DNA from: Anastrepha obliqua
Taxonomy: Eukaryota > Arthropoda > Insecta > Diptera > Tephritidae
Direction of reading: 5' to 3'
Assembly (NCBI RefSeq): GCF_027943255.1
Contig: NC_072895.1
Location: forward strand, 84,384,001 to 84,448,000
DNA length: 64,000 bases
Position 1 is the first letter of the stretch; each line of letters opens with the position of its first letter. The notes beneath the pieces were generated by a model. That model did not search any database and had not been told where the DNA came from. It saw nothing but the letters and a program-made list of their open reading frames with translations. The position numbers were made by a program, and so were the translations under genes. Below are positions 12,075 to 22,619 of the stretch, one piece after another.

Positions 12075-13265
12075 CTTCAAGGTTAGGTTAGGTTTTTGTG
12101 GCAGTCGGCTTAGAGTAGCCAACTCACTTACCCCAGGTAGGTCCTTTGTGGTACCACTGTGCAACACGGGAGCCTTACTGTTTACTTTTCATGGCACCAG
12201 TTAGACTCTTTTATGAAGCTTCGGATAAGTTTAATCCTAATACCGGATACTTACGTGAGAGAGTCAAAATGGTATTTTCCTAAAAACCATGCTCTGGTCC
12301 TAGCTAAGGCTGGACAATTACAGAGGAAGTGTTCTACTGTCTCTTTTTCTTCCTCGTTTCTACAACTTCTCCAGTTCCCAGATGTTCTCTCTTGAGAGGT
12401 TGAGCAAACCTCCTGATCTTTTCTGATCTATTTGCGGCCAAATTAGCCTTGTTGTAACTCTTTTTTCTTCTCTTTTCTGCTCTCCATGACCTATTGGCCT
12501 CCTGGAGAATAATATTTTTCATCCTAAATTTGCAAGTTGCCATAGGAATCCCAATATTGACTCTATTTTTGAGCAGTGGAAGATTAGTACGCTTTCTGGC
12601 TATCTCATCGGCCTTGCAATTTCCTTTGATATCTCTATGTCCCGGAGCTCATATAAGGCTGACCTTGATATGATATCATTTAGAGCTGTCGGGCATTCCT
12701 CAGCAGCGTTTGATCTTAGTATAACTACCTCCATTGATTTGATGACCGTCTGGCTGTACGAGAAGATATTTTTCTATCTTCCCTCTTCTAACTTCTTTCT
12801 CTTATATAATATTCCTTATTCAGTACTTATCACTCTGTGGCAAGTCAGATCACTCAGAACGATTTTGAAGGTTCAGTTCCCCTCTTTCCGCCCTTTCAAT
12901 TCCCTCCACCCCAGAATAGCCGGGGACCCAACAAAGTGTTATGTTGTGTTGTGGGATAAGCGAGAGCGACCTCCTGCATTCTTTAACACTTCTTGAATTG
13001 ATGTGCTTTGAGGCCAGTGCCTTGATCGCTGCTTGACTATCAACAAAAATGGTGAGGTTTCCTGGAGGTAAGTCCATTAGTCCTATCGGCTTTGCTGCTT
13101 TTTCTATAGCGCAGATCTCAGCTTGGACGATGCTACACTGGTCTGGGAGTCTAAAGGAACAATTTACCCTTGCGGTCGTTCGAAAAGGTGCAACCTTTAA
13201 TGGTACCACATCTAAGGCTGCGAATGCTCTAAGGACTCCCTGTTGTTGCATCCCACCACCTTGAC
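12075..13265 (-). pseudogene. I/R1-group LINE: RNase H and C-terminal zinc-knuckle region
   Basis: Minus strand. An RNase H domain is open from about 13265 to 12850: FRLPDQCSIVQAEICAIEKA (Glu of the active site), NLTIFVDSQAAIKALASKH (Asp), SLIPQHNITLCWVPGYSGVE then GIERAERGE, where the family has N-E-R-A-D-E-L-A. The last catalytic Asp is therefore lost, and a frameshift follows. Further on, 12540-12250 gives YNKANLAANRSEKIRRF and the Cys-rich tail NEEEKETVEHFLCNCPALAR. The 3' UTR ends near 12079 in AACCTAACCT, the tail type of several fly LINEs. This is the distal part of one element whose ORF1 lies directly upstream. Confidence 0.85.
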
Positions 13266-14060
13266 TCCGTTGTGCCATTTGAAACCGTCAAACATGACTC
13301 TGTTTTTATTGTAGTCTTGTTTGGTATTTGTGAGAATAAGTCTCATTATTTTCTCTTCTACAAGTAGCCACTTCTCATTTGTGATTTTACTTTTCGGCTG
13401 ACCGCGGTTGATAATGGCCACTTGTAGCTTTAGCGGTGAGCTCAAGCTTGAAGTTGATTTCAACTGCTTGTTCTCAGACGCCTTTTTTTAGCCGAAGCTG
13501 CAGCTTTTGAAGTTGAAGGTCTCAAGTCGAGGGCAGTCTCCGTGTTTGAAGGCTTTGTTCCGCCTGAGGCTTTCGACTTCGAAGGCTGTTCCGGCTTTCG
13601 CGGGCTCGTCTTTTTCGCACTGGCTCTTTTGAAAACCTCGCGTTCGTACTCAAAGCATGCTGATTCTTACATGTTCGAACGTTGTATGCGTGCTTCTCCC
13701 TTAGCGCTTTATCCCGTGTGGAAAGAGGATTTGGGTCACGTTAACTCAGCTTCTCAAGAAACTTGATTGAGTTTTTGTAACCCAATTTCATCTTTTATTC
13801 CCGGGTTTTGTTCAGCGCAGCCCTCTGTGATGGAGTATCATCCGATTTGGTCTTTGGATCAGTGGGAGGCTTTGCCGTCTGGCCCTTGGATACTGGGTAT
13901 CCGCAAAGATATATCATCTTCGCCTGTAGTATAGACCGCGTTGCCGACCGCTGGTCGATCCAGTAGACTGCTTTCGGAATCACTCTTAATTTTGGCCTGC
14001 CTTAGGACTGGGTGTTTTACTCTAGTAGTTTGCCGATTGTCCAGACCTGTGATAATCACC
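13266..14060 (-). pseudogene. LINE ORF1 remnant (nucleic-acid-binding protein)
   Basis: Minus-strand frames from 14060 include a lysine/serine-rich N-terminal region. The conserved ORF1 block sits at about 13420-13330: LKLQVAIINRGQPKSKITN then EKWLLVEEKIMRLIL. The phrase VAIINRGQPKSKITNEKW resembles a domain (DUF4780-like) found in ORF1 of arthropod LINEs. The frame runs into the RNase H region of the same strand at about 13265, so the whole endonuclease and reverse transcriptase between ORF1 and RNase H has been deleted. Antisense frames on + here are shadows. Confidence 0.6.
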
Positions 14061-14064
14061 TGAA

Positions 14065-15250
14065 CAACCGGATAAATCCTCTTGCTGCTGTTTAAATTTA
14101 TCCATCTTGCCTTTCCGTTCGCCGATCGCTATCTAGACACGAGACAAAGTTGAAAGTCTAACGTTAGTTTGTAAATGAATGTAGTCTAATGGAATTTACG
14201 TATCCCTGGCAACTCTAGGCATAAAAAGAAGGCAACTGCTATTTGAACAAAGACTCCGTATATTCTCGCATTTAACAGCAATTTTGCTTATTTATTAACC
14301 TATTTTTATTTGGTTGCCCTGTTCTGCCTGACTGATTGCAAAGAACTGTAAATGCCATCGTGCATATAATCCCACTCACTACACTGAAATTAATCCAACA
14401 ATTAAATTGTAAATTGGCAGATTGTCGTGAAATAAGTTAAACAATTAATTTTACTCGAATCAGTAAACTTGGGCTTATATTACAAGTGGCTAAAGCCGGC
14501 TGCCCCACACGCCCTCAAATGTAAGCAAAAATGGCACTTTTTAGTGGTGATTAAAACAAAAAAACAAAAAGCGGAAAATAAAAAATAAAAAACGAGAAAT
14601 AAAAATAAAATTGAAATATAAACAGAATTTAGTCAAGCAGGAGCATTTAGTGAAATCAAATAAATCACTGATGCAAAACCAAGCTATTGATGGGAAGCTA
14701 TCAATGGCTTTGCTTTTGGTTAATTCACATACATACATATATATTTTTTTTAGATTACAAAGTTTGTTGATCTAACCTTAGGCCTTGTTCCAAATACTAC
14801 AATTACAACAATTTCGTTGGTAGAATCTTAATAGTGTATCTTTGGAAAGGTTAAAATATATACATAGTTGAATGATTGCCTGCATGAAAACTAAATATTA
14901 TATTTACTGATTATGATTTAATATTATGTTTTTATTTATTTTTTTAATAATTTATAATAATAAAAAATAATTTATATTTATTTTAATAATTCTGTCACAG
15001 GAAATCGAAATCAATGCATTTTCCATTAAATTATTCATAGTTCTCATGTGTCATGTGACAAGTAAAATGTGGCGAAAAATTTTAATAGGCATACAGCTCG
15101 TAAATTAAATGTTGTAGAGTAGTTTCACATATTTATCTTATTTCCGGTTACATTATTTTGTTATCGTGAAACATAAAACTAAAAAAATTGAGTGTACTAA
15201 ATATGAGATTCTTAAAAAAAAAACTTAAATAATACTCAAAAACTCACTTT
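14065..15250. other. AT-rich spacer, nothing recognised
   Basis: Contains A-rich runs (14560-14620) and an AT-only patch (14930-14990). No plausible gene or known repeat. Confidence 0.45.
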
Positions 15251-15252
15251 TT

Positions 15253-15425
15253 CTGGTGCAAAATTAATCATCCAATTTTGCTTTTAAATAACTTCTTTAT
15301 TAAGAAAAAAAATTTTTTTTAAGTGTTGGAAATTTTTATTTTGACCTTTACGCGCTCCATCGTCTGTCTGTTTATATACTGTAGCCGTCTAGTTCACCGA
15401 TGATAGGGTGATTAATTATGCCTCA
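15253..15425 (-). repeat. M1 MITE, copy 3
   Basis: Reverse-oriented copy with both termini. The plus-strand left end is TGGTGCAAAATTAATCATCC and the right end is GGGTGATTAATTATGCCTCA. The internal block TGACCTTTACGCGCTCCATC and CAGTATATAAA-like sequence match the other copies in reverse. The left 50-bp block is absent, as in copy 2, so copies 2 and 3 may share one deletion subfamily. Confidence 0.8.
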
Positions 15426-15607
15426 CTTTGTACATACATGCACACATACATACCTTCTTTAGGGCTGCCAGATGCACTGATTTGTGCAGTAGACTGCCAA
15501 ATTTTATTTTTATTCACCTTTTCGTGCATATTTGGGCTAATTTTTTTGCCCTTTGCATAAAATGTAGAGCATTTTGGGGACATGGCGACGATTTTTTGGC
15601 CAATATT

Positions 15608-15775
15608 GGTATTGAGGCCACCATAGCCGAATGGATGGTGCGTGAATACCATTCGGAAATGCTCAGCTTCGAATCTCCGGTCAAGAAAGGTCAAATGACT
15701 GGACAAGTTTTTTCGAATAGCAATCGCTTCGCGGCAGGCAATGGCAAACCTCTGAGTGTATTTTCGAAAATTTGA
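15608..15775 (+). repeat. S1 tRNA-derived SINE, copy 1
   Basis: The head has a Pol III box A-like stretch (CATAGCCGAATGGATGGTGC) and, about 40 bp on, a box B-like GCTTCGAATCTCC, the spacing of a tRNA gene. A body follows with TCGAATAGCAATCGCTTCGC and GGCAGGCAATGGCAAACCTC then TGAGTGTATTT. The body recurs in reverse at 36.0, 48.2 and 57.6 kb. I recognise it as a repeat common in tephritid genomes (from memory). It lies between two M1 MITEs. It is truncated after the AGTGTATTT block. Confidence 0.75.
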
Positions 15776-15789
15776 AAAAGTCTAGAAAT

Positions 15790-15993
15790 TACGATTACTG
15801 TAATAAATACCTATCCAATTTTGTTTGTGAATAAATTTTTTCAACAAATAAAAAAAATATTTTAAGTGATGGAAATCTTTATTTTCATCTTTACACTGTA
15901 GCTGTCTAGTTCACAAGTGTCAAATATGAGAGACGTACGACGCCATTTGCGAAAATTATAAGTCTTCCGATAGAGTGATTATTTTTGCGCCAT
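15790..15993 (-). repeat. M1 MITE, copy 4
   Basis: Reverse copy. The right end reads CGATAGAGTGATTATTTTTG then CGCC. The left outer terminus is diverged but CTATCCAATTTTGTTTGTGA is recognisable. It carries the full internal block, including GACGTACGACGCCATTTGCG. Confidence 0.78.
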
Positions 15994-15994
15994 A

Positions 15995-17055
15995 TGTATT
16001 TAGAAAACTCATGAAAAAGTTATTAACAATTTATGTATTTATTTATTCAATTAATAGTCTAAAAAAACAGTATTTCTTACAGACTATGAAAAACAGATTA
16101 ATGCTAAATAATTTACTCAAGAGTAATTAAAACTCTGATTTACTACTTTCAGTGTAATGAATGAAAGAAAAAGGTAACATTTCTTATAATTTACGGAAAA
16201 AGATTATTTGCTAATACTAAGAATTTTGTTGAACAATTCATTTAGTACCATTTTGAAGGGGTTCTTTGTTGAAGAAAAATCTGAGCCAATATGATTTGAA
16301 AGCGAATTTAATTCTCCCAATGTTCCAGAAATCGGAGCATTGGAAGAATAATTAGTTCTTGCCATCCCTAACCAGAAAAAATCATGATTCCGTAAGCTTC
16401 GCTGAGGAATATTGAAATTAATTTTCTCATCATCCCACTTATCAAATCGAAAAGGAAAGTGAAAGATGGTGTTTTTAGATTAATGAGCAAGCAGTGACTT
16501 TTATAGAATTAACGATTATATAAAAAAAACTGCTGAAGTTTTTCGAGAAATTCGTTTTTACTAAACTTCATTTATATATAACTTTTGCACCAATCCCGCA
16601 TTACTTCGGTTATGTTTACCAAAGAAATTTTAATTTACAAAATTTGAAATACAAAATTATTTGAATCGTTGAACAAAGGCTTTAAGATACGATTATTACA
16701 ACGTCCGAAATTATTATAAAGGCATCGCGTATTGAGAATTTTCATCTATTTAATTATTAATGTTTTAATTTCAGCTTTTTTTTATGAAATATAGTTCCTT
16801 CTATAACAAATACCATAATAACCCAAGTTTCAAACTTTGTACAAAATTTATAAAAATTCGACAAATTTTCATCAAAATCTCAAAGTTTTAATTCAAAATT
16901 AAAACCAAAAAAATTTGAAGGCGCATATTAGAGGCGAAAATTAGAGCACATACATTTTAGTGCACAAGAAATTGCAAGTTTTAAGTAGCTCAAAATTTTT
17001 GTTTTTGTTTTGTTTTCTTTGTTTTTGTTTTTTTTTGACGACGCCGCTTATTGGT
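15995..17055. other. AT-rich spacer
   Basis: No recognised gene or repeat. Very AT-rich with multiple stops in all frames. It ends in a T/G-rich run (GTTTTTGTTTTGTTTTC) just before the maT-like transposase. Confidence 0.45.
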
Positions 17056-17059
17056 GAAG

Positions 17060-17885
17060 GTTACAGAGCCATGATAAATTATTTCTTGCTGCCGGAATTG
17101 GATGATCCACATTAGAGATGATCTCCACATAAAAGCCTTCCGTCGCTCAACTGGTCCTCTTTTGACAACATCCTTGAAGAAAGTTAGACTCGACAGATGT
17201 AAGCAGCTTTGTCGGTGACACGCGGTCAATGGCCATGAAAATATTATTTTCATAGATGAGAAAACTTTCACTGTTGAAGAAGTTTTTAATAAACAAGACG
17301 ACAAAATCTATGCAAAAACTTCTAAAGACGCAAAAAATGTTGTCTCAAGGATGCAGCGTTGCCACCATCTAGCCTCCGTAATGGTTTGGTGGAGAGTGTC
17401 CTGTAAAGGCCTTACTTCTTTTCAGTTCTGCGAAAAAGGTCTTAAGACCGGTGCAAAAGTGTATGAGGAGGATGCATTAGAAGGCGTTGAGAACCAGTTG
17501 AGCAGTACTCTTTTCAATGGAGAGCGTTGGATCTTCCAGCAAGATTCCGCTCTAGCCCATAAGGCAAAAACCACCCAGCAGTGACTAAAAAATAATACTC
17601 CTGGGTTAATAGCCACAGAAGATTGGCCATCTGGAATTCTAGATCTGAATCCATTGGACTACAGTTTGTGGTCAGAATTGCAGAACATGGCTTGTTGAAG
17701 ACCTCACAGAAATTATGAGAGTCTCAAACAATCTTTGGTTCGATATCCATGGAGACCGTTCAATATCCATGGAAACCGTGCGTGCTGTAGTAGCTGAATG
17801 GCCTAATCGTTTGAAGGCTTGTGTAAAAGCAAATAGTGAGCATTTCGAACGAAATTTCAAAAAATGTTTTTTAATATTTACATGA
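17060..17885 (+). pseudogene. DD37D mariner (maT-like) transposase, C-terminal two thirds
   Basis: Plus frames give RDDLHIKAFRRSTGPLLTTS (end of the DNA-binding region, about 17112). The catalytic domain follows: HENIIFIDEKTFTVEEVFNK with the first Asp, SVMVWWRVSCKGLTSFQF (about 17378), and FNGERWIFQQDSALAHKAKT with the second Asp (about 17514). A TGA at 17582 interrupts, and then LIATEDWPSGILDLNPLDY carries the third Asp. There are 37 residues between the second and third Asp, diagnostic of the DD37D maT family. The tail VVAEWPNRLKACVKANSEHF ends near 17850. The N-terminal HTH is missing, there are at least two frameshifts, and a short duplication (ATATCCATGGA... twice, 17740-17780) sits near the C-terminus. 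Not functional. Confidence 0.88.
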
Positions 17886-17889
17886 TTAA

Positions 17890-19300
17890 ATAAAAAAGTA
17901 TTATAAATTCATATCCATAACGGAGTTAACTTGTAACAGCACTTATAGCAGGACTAAGTATGGATGGAAAAAATGGATTCACTTGTGGATAACCTCAAAA
18001 TATGCTTTACTCTATCTACTAAAATTCGTATTCATACTGTCACAAATTGGCAAGAAATAATGGCTTAAGTTGGACAGTACACTTTTCATGTAATTTTGAG
18101 CAAATTTGCAAAATTGTTTGGAAAAGCCGGGAGGCGCAATTCAAGTCAACTCAAATAAATTTGGCTACAAATGGGCTTACTGCTGAATGTTATTTTCATT
18201 TTATTAATTTTTTTATGCTTGTTTTTTAACGTGCATGAATACATACATATCGTTCCACACACTTACATATGTACGTTTGTTTGCTTGGATTGTGTATTGG
18301 GTCTGCCATTTTATGGGAGCGGCGCAACTCCGTGTTGCTTTGTTTTTTGCCCGGGTAAAAATGCAATATTGCGAATGTGTATTACAAAACACTTTAAAAA
18401 GAAAACAAAAAGCATGCACATACACATACACATAATACACCAGAACGCTTTCACAAGCGTTGCCAGTTCGCGGCCGCCAGGTAGAAGGGGACTTTGGAAT
18501 TCGCTGTTCTTGCGTCTTCGGTGCAATAATTTTTGTCTGCATTATTTGTTGGGGCTTTGTTCATTACTTTGGCCTGACTTTGCCCGGCCAATGTCTGTTA
18601 ACGATTTGTATATGTGTGGGTATGTCAGACATTGTGTGCAATTTGCCACACATATAGTTTTTGGAGCAACATTCTCTGATGGGACGGTGGTCGGTGGTTG
18701 GTAGATGGTGGTCGGTGCCTGTTCCGCACCGTTCACCACTGATTTGTGTTAGTTTCGGCATTTAGATTAGCGACTCTAAAGGTCTGTCGTTAACTTGTGT
18801 TTTAACTGTTATTGTTATTGTTGTTATTGTTAATATATCTGTATATAATATTATATCATTTTGTAGCTATCGAACAATTTATCACACCCAAGCAAGGTGC
18901 TCCTTGGCGGTGCTTGTTACAACTAACATCAACAATTGCCTGCACTTAGATAAGCTCAAATGCTTGCACCGATGCAGAATTTCACAACATTTTTTGCCTC
19001 ATAAAACACCTGACAGTGTCTTAATTTTTTTCAATTCAGTTGAAGTTTATTCAGTCTACGATTACATTTTAACAGACTAGATTACATGAGAACAATGATA
19101 ATTAAAAACAAAGAAAAAATAAAGGTAAAGTTACAAAAAGTGTGAATTAATAGATGGCTTAAATATAAATCTCGACAACGAAAAATCAATTTTTGAACAC
19201 TTTGAGATCTTGTTAAAATATGTAAGAGGAAGAAAAATCGGACGAAAATAGTAGTAGCGAGTTTTAGAAGCACTCAAGTAAAGTGACAAAGGTGGGTATG
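17890..19300. other. Spacer containing one long unexplained open frame
   Basis: No transposon recognised. CATACACATA-type microsatellite at 18415-18440 and TTATTGTTATTGTTG at 18810-18830. Apart from the open frame at 18171-18704, nothing coding was seen. Confidence 0.4.
18171..18704 (+). CDS. Hypothetical 177-codon frame with signal-like N-terminus
   Basis: Starts at an ATG and runs 177 codons. Residues 2-21 (GLLLNVIFILLIFLCLFFNV) are strongly hydrophobic and could serve as a signal peptide or membrane segment. The rest has scattered cysteines (CLDCVLG, TPCCFVFC, LRCNNFCLHY, YMCGYVRHC). I recognise no domain. Against a real gene: residues near 83-90 come from a CATACA microsatellite, codon use is not clearly biased, no splice or regulatory context is evident, and AT-rich fly DNA occasionally leaves such frames open by chance. 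Listed because it is one of the longest frames outside transposons; more likely spurious than real. Confidence 0.15.
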   Translation: MGLLLNVIFILLIFLCLFFNVHEYIHIVPHTYICTFVCLDCVLGLPFYGSGATPCCFVFCPGKNAILRMCITKHFKKKTKSMHIHIHIIHQNAFTSVASSRPPGRRGLWNSLFLRLRCNNFCLHYLLGLCSLLWPDFARPMSVNDLYMCGYVRHCVQFATHIVFGATFSDGTVVGGW

Positions 19301-19309
19301 TGGGGCATG

Positions 19310-20560
19310 CTGCTACTAACCCTGTAACATTTTTCCCCTCTCGGCTGATTCCACCAAGGGACTGCTAAAAGCATTTCACAAAGATAGAGCCCTGTTTATG
19401 CCTTTTGGCTACACCAGGTACCCAGGTACAGATGATCTGTTTTCAAATGTCTTCTTTTAATGACGCATCCTTGGGTTTTCTAGATCGGTCGCATTCGCTT
19501 TGCACTCCCATTCTAAGTTTCGAAGTTTTATTACAATCCTTGCTACAACCTTTTTTACTGCTTCCCATTTCTCTTTTGAGTTCAACGTTTGCGTTGCAAA
19601 GTTATCTGGTGTGGGGACGACGCCGAGGTCATTTGCGAACTCGAAGCGCTCCTCATAAAATCTGGTGCAGTGAAAACTCACGTGCACTCTCATCTTCACT
19701 GTACCACTCAGGGCAGGTCGAATTATATGCTAGGTTAAAACGGTGCAGGTACGCAAGAAAGCCGCTATGCCCACTGAAAATCTAGGTTACATACTGTACC
19801 TCTTTTGAACGTCTTGTTCGGCCTCCTGGCCATACTGGGGCGGTGTAAAGGAGAATAGAGTCAGTAACAGTTGAAAGCATCTTTCTTCTACTTTCTTGAG
19901 GTCATCTATTGCCTTGTAACTGGTTATTTTTAGATGCTTCTTGAATGTTAGCTTCTCATCGATGTGGACTCCAAGATTTTTTAACCATGCTTGAGATGTT
20001 TTGTTATGTTCGCTAACCGAAATAGTGAGACTCTCTCAGTTTTTTGCGCCGCCAGTTCTAGATTAGCGTTGCCTCAAGCAGTCGTTACGTTTATCAGTTA
20101 CCATCTGCGTAATCCACCACAGGCTCATTTGATGAATCTTAAGAATCCCGTCGTACATTGCATTCCACAGTGTTGGCCTTAGTACAGATTCGTGTAGGAC
20201 GCACTGTGCAGCAAATCCAAGGATATCTTCTCAAGAAGTTCTGGACAACCCGGAAACCAGCTGTGACATCATGACAAACGTAAGCAACTAAACAGGCCTT
20301 ATAGTTTCGAGAGTTGAGTTTGTAAGTTGTTAAGAATAGTGAGATGGCAAAGGGACAGCAAAACTAAGGGAACTTAAAGAAAAAAAGTATTTTCTAAAAG
20401 CGGTCACCCGACGGCAGCCAAATACCGCTTCACTGGCACACAATGTAGTGACAGTAGTCTTCCATTGATCTTCTACGTTTCGGTTGTAGTCGAACATTCT
20501 GTCTAGAATGGCGGCTATGTATTAAACCCGAGTTAAGTTCCACGCCGTTGAGAGTGTGAC
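19310..20560 (-). pseudogene. R1/I-group LINE reverse transcriptase C-terminus, degenerate
   Basis: Minus strand, reading down from 20560. A segment with YNRNVEDQWKTTVTTLCASE lies near 20500. The RT palm phrase SVLRPTLWNAMYDGILRF is at about 20190-20140. The thumb follows, LGVHIDEKLTFKKHLKITSY then KAIDDLKKVERRMLSTV (about 19975-19875), and LYTAPVWPGGRTR-like sequence near 19850. The C-terminal cysteine region gives FNLAYNSTCPEW near 19720 and EERFEFANDLGVVPTPDNF at about 19650-19590. Multiple stops and frameshifts; the catalytic FADD loop is not preserved. The P-E-N/P-D-N-F-type tail and the L-G-V-H-I-D thumb are typical of R1-like elements in insects. Confidence 0.75.
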
Positions 20561-20564
20561 TTTA

Positions 20565-22110
20565 AGCAAAAGGTCTAAGGTTTTATAGCTCCTTGTTTTT
20601 TAAGAAAGTACGGCAACTTGTTGCGCTTAATTTCCTCTTGCGTTTGGACCCATCGTAGTGCTGCTATGTACTATGTTGTGGGTTATGCAACTTGAATTAT
20701 GTAACAAGGTTATATAGCAGTTTCTTGAGCTTATGAAACTGTCTGAACGTCTTTTACATTTGCCATTTATCGGCTCATAATTACATAACCAACTATTAAT
20801 GCTCGGACAATATAATTTCGATAATAAAATGGAAAATATCTCAAAGGTTAATCGACCGGAGGCGGCAGCGGTGAAGCCAAATAAAAAATAGAAACTACAT
20901 TTTCTTAAATTTTCAAGTTAAATATTTACTTATATAAGTGTGTACATAATAAATTTAAGCACAACTTTTAAAAAACTGTGAACTTTTCCAAGTTTAATTA
21001 AATCGCAAAAACTTCAATTTGATTGGTGTCTGCGTGCTTTGCCAATTAATTCCCCTACCTCCAGCAGAGTTAGCAATTGTAAAAGTCTCCTGCGAGTAAC
21101 ACAACTCGCTCACAAACACTTTGTCTAGCTGCGCCATTTCACTGTTCGGCCAGCAACTGATTAAAAATGTGTTTTACGATAAATTATGTCCTTACAAGAT
21201 GAAAATGGCCCTTGAAGCAATTGTATTTCATTGTTGTCGGCTGGGTGTTTACAGCTGTTACTTTAGCACAACAACCGCGCATTGGAGCGTTTATCTACAA
21301 TTGCTGTCGGCTGGCTGGCCATTGTTGGCGCTCTTTGACAACGTTCATTGAGCTACAATGCGAGATGTATTGCAAAATATAAAATTTAAAGCTTGAAGAA
21401 TTGAGCTGCTATGCGGCGAGACTGTTGGACATTTCCGATAATAACAATTTATTATCGCACAAGTGGTCTGGCCGAACTGAAGTCATTGGACCCACTACCG
21501 CTTAATTTCCTTTTACTTATTTATTTAAATTTTTTTTCTTTAATATTTTTGCTTATTTCTTTATGCGCAACTATTTCTGTGGTTCAGCATTGTTTTATTG
21601 TTTAGCAATGAGAAAAAAGAGCAGCGAAAAAAATTTCTAGCATCTGGAAAATATGCATGAGACAGACGCACAAATTGTACAATTATTTTTAACTCTGACA
21701 GCTGAAATAACATCCGCGATTTGTAAGAAATTTAGTTTATGGTTAGACATGTCGCAATGTCAACTGGGTCGCTTTTTGCTAAAGCAAAGCGGCGAACATC
21801 GAATAATCAGTTGATATGGTGATGTCAATTGGCCGCCAAGAAGCTGCATTTAACTCTATTACATTATTTTTGTGTGGCGTCGCACAGTGTTTCGACTATA
21901 TGAAGGTACGTGGAAAAAGTCAAGATGACAGTTGATCAAAAAATCATGTTTAGCTTGGAGAGGGAAAAGTAAAAGTCGTACGCTCAGAATATCTTAAATA
22001 TCGAAGAGAACACTTAAGAAACACCTATCGTATACTTTCGAGCCCTTTTATAGCAAGCTGAGAATACAGTCTTCAAATAAATGCAGCCTAATCCAACTTA
22101 GAGATGAAGC
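20565..22110. other. Spacer, no recognised gene
   Basis: A somewhat GC-richer patch at 21120-21350 has short frames on both strands, none with a domain. Sequence near 21700 (TGACAGCTGAAATAACATCC) resembles 24430 (TGACATCTGAAATAACCGCC), possibly shared transposon scrap. Confidence 0.4.
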
Positions 22111-22114
22111 TTAG

Positions 22115-22614
22115 GGAATTTGTGGAGATCACGGCCTTCAACTTCCGGCATCAACAAGTCGTTTATCATGGCGCGATAGCGTTCGCCATTCACTGTTACA
22201 TTGAGGCTAGGCTCATCTTAGAAGAAATATGGGCCGATGATTCCTTCAGCCCATAGGCCGCAACAAACGGATATTTTCAATGGATGTAATGGCTGTTCTT
22301 GAATGGCTTCTGGCTTCGGGTTGCTCTTCACTCCAAATACGACAATTTTGCTGATTGACGTAGCCTTTAAGCCAAAAGTGGACCTCATCGCTGAACACCA
22401 TAAGTTGGTCTGAGCGCACGATGAACGCTTTTCACAGAGCGTCGATTTTCGTAATTTTATTTTACGATTTATAAACGTTGTTGAGGCGTAAGTCTTTTCA
22501 TGATGAAATGGCAATGAATACTGAAACAAAATTATGTATTTGGTTTGACAGTGATCACGCGTGATCAGTTAAAAAAACGCTACTGGAAAAGTACCTCCAG
22601 TCTGAGCACCCCTT
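22115..22614 (-). pseudogene. DD41D (rosa-type) mariner, group A copy 2, N-terminal/core part
   Basis: Minus strand. Near 22420-22220 the frame holds SAMRSTFGLKATSISKIVVF and ISVCCGLWAEGIIGPYFF, the segment around the first catalytic residue and the IIGPYFF strand typical of this family. After a frameshift come NVNGERYRAIM-like sequence and LLMPEVEGRDLHKF (22190-22115). The element then breaks off, so both later Asp residues are missing. The 5' end (22576-22614) matches group A copies 1 and 3. Dead and 3' truncated. Confidence 0.75.
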
Positions 22615-22619
22615 TACAT

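Noticed and set aside
12637..13264. Plus-strand frames across 12.6-13.3 kb
   Set aside because: Antisense shadows of the LINE RNase H region on the minus strand.
15600..15690. tRNA-like segment as a functional tRNA gene
   Set aside because: It has box A and box B-like motifs but is attached to the S1 repeat body and lacks a foldable acceptor stem, so it is a SINE head.
19405..19785. 126-codon plus frame
   Set aside because: Antisense shadow of the minus-strand R1-like LINE.
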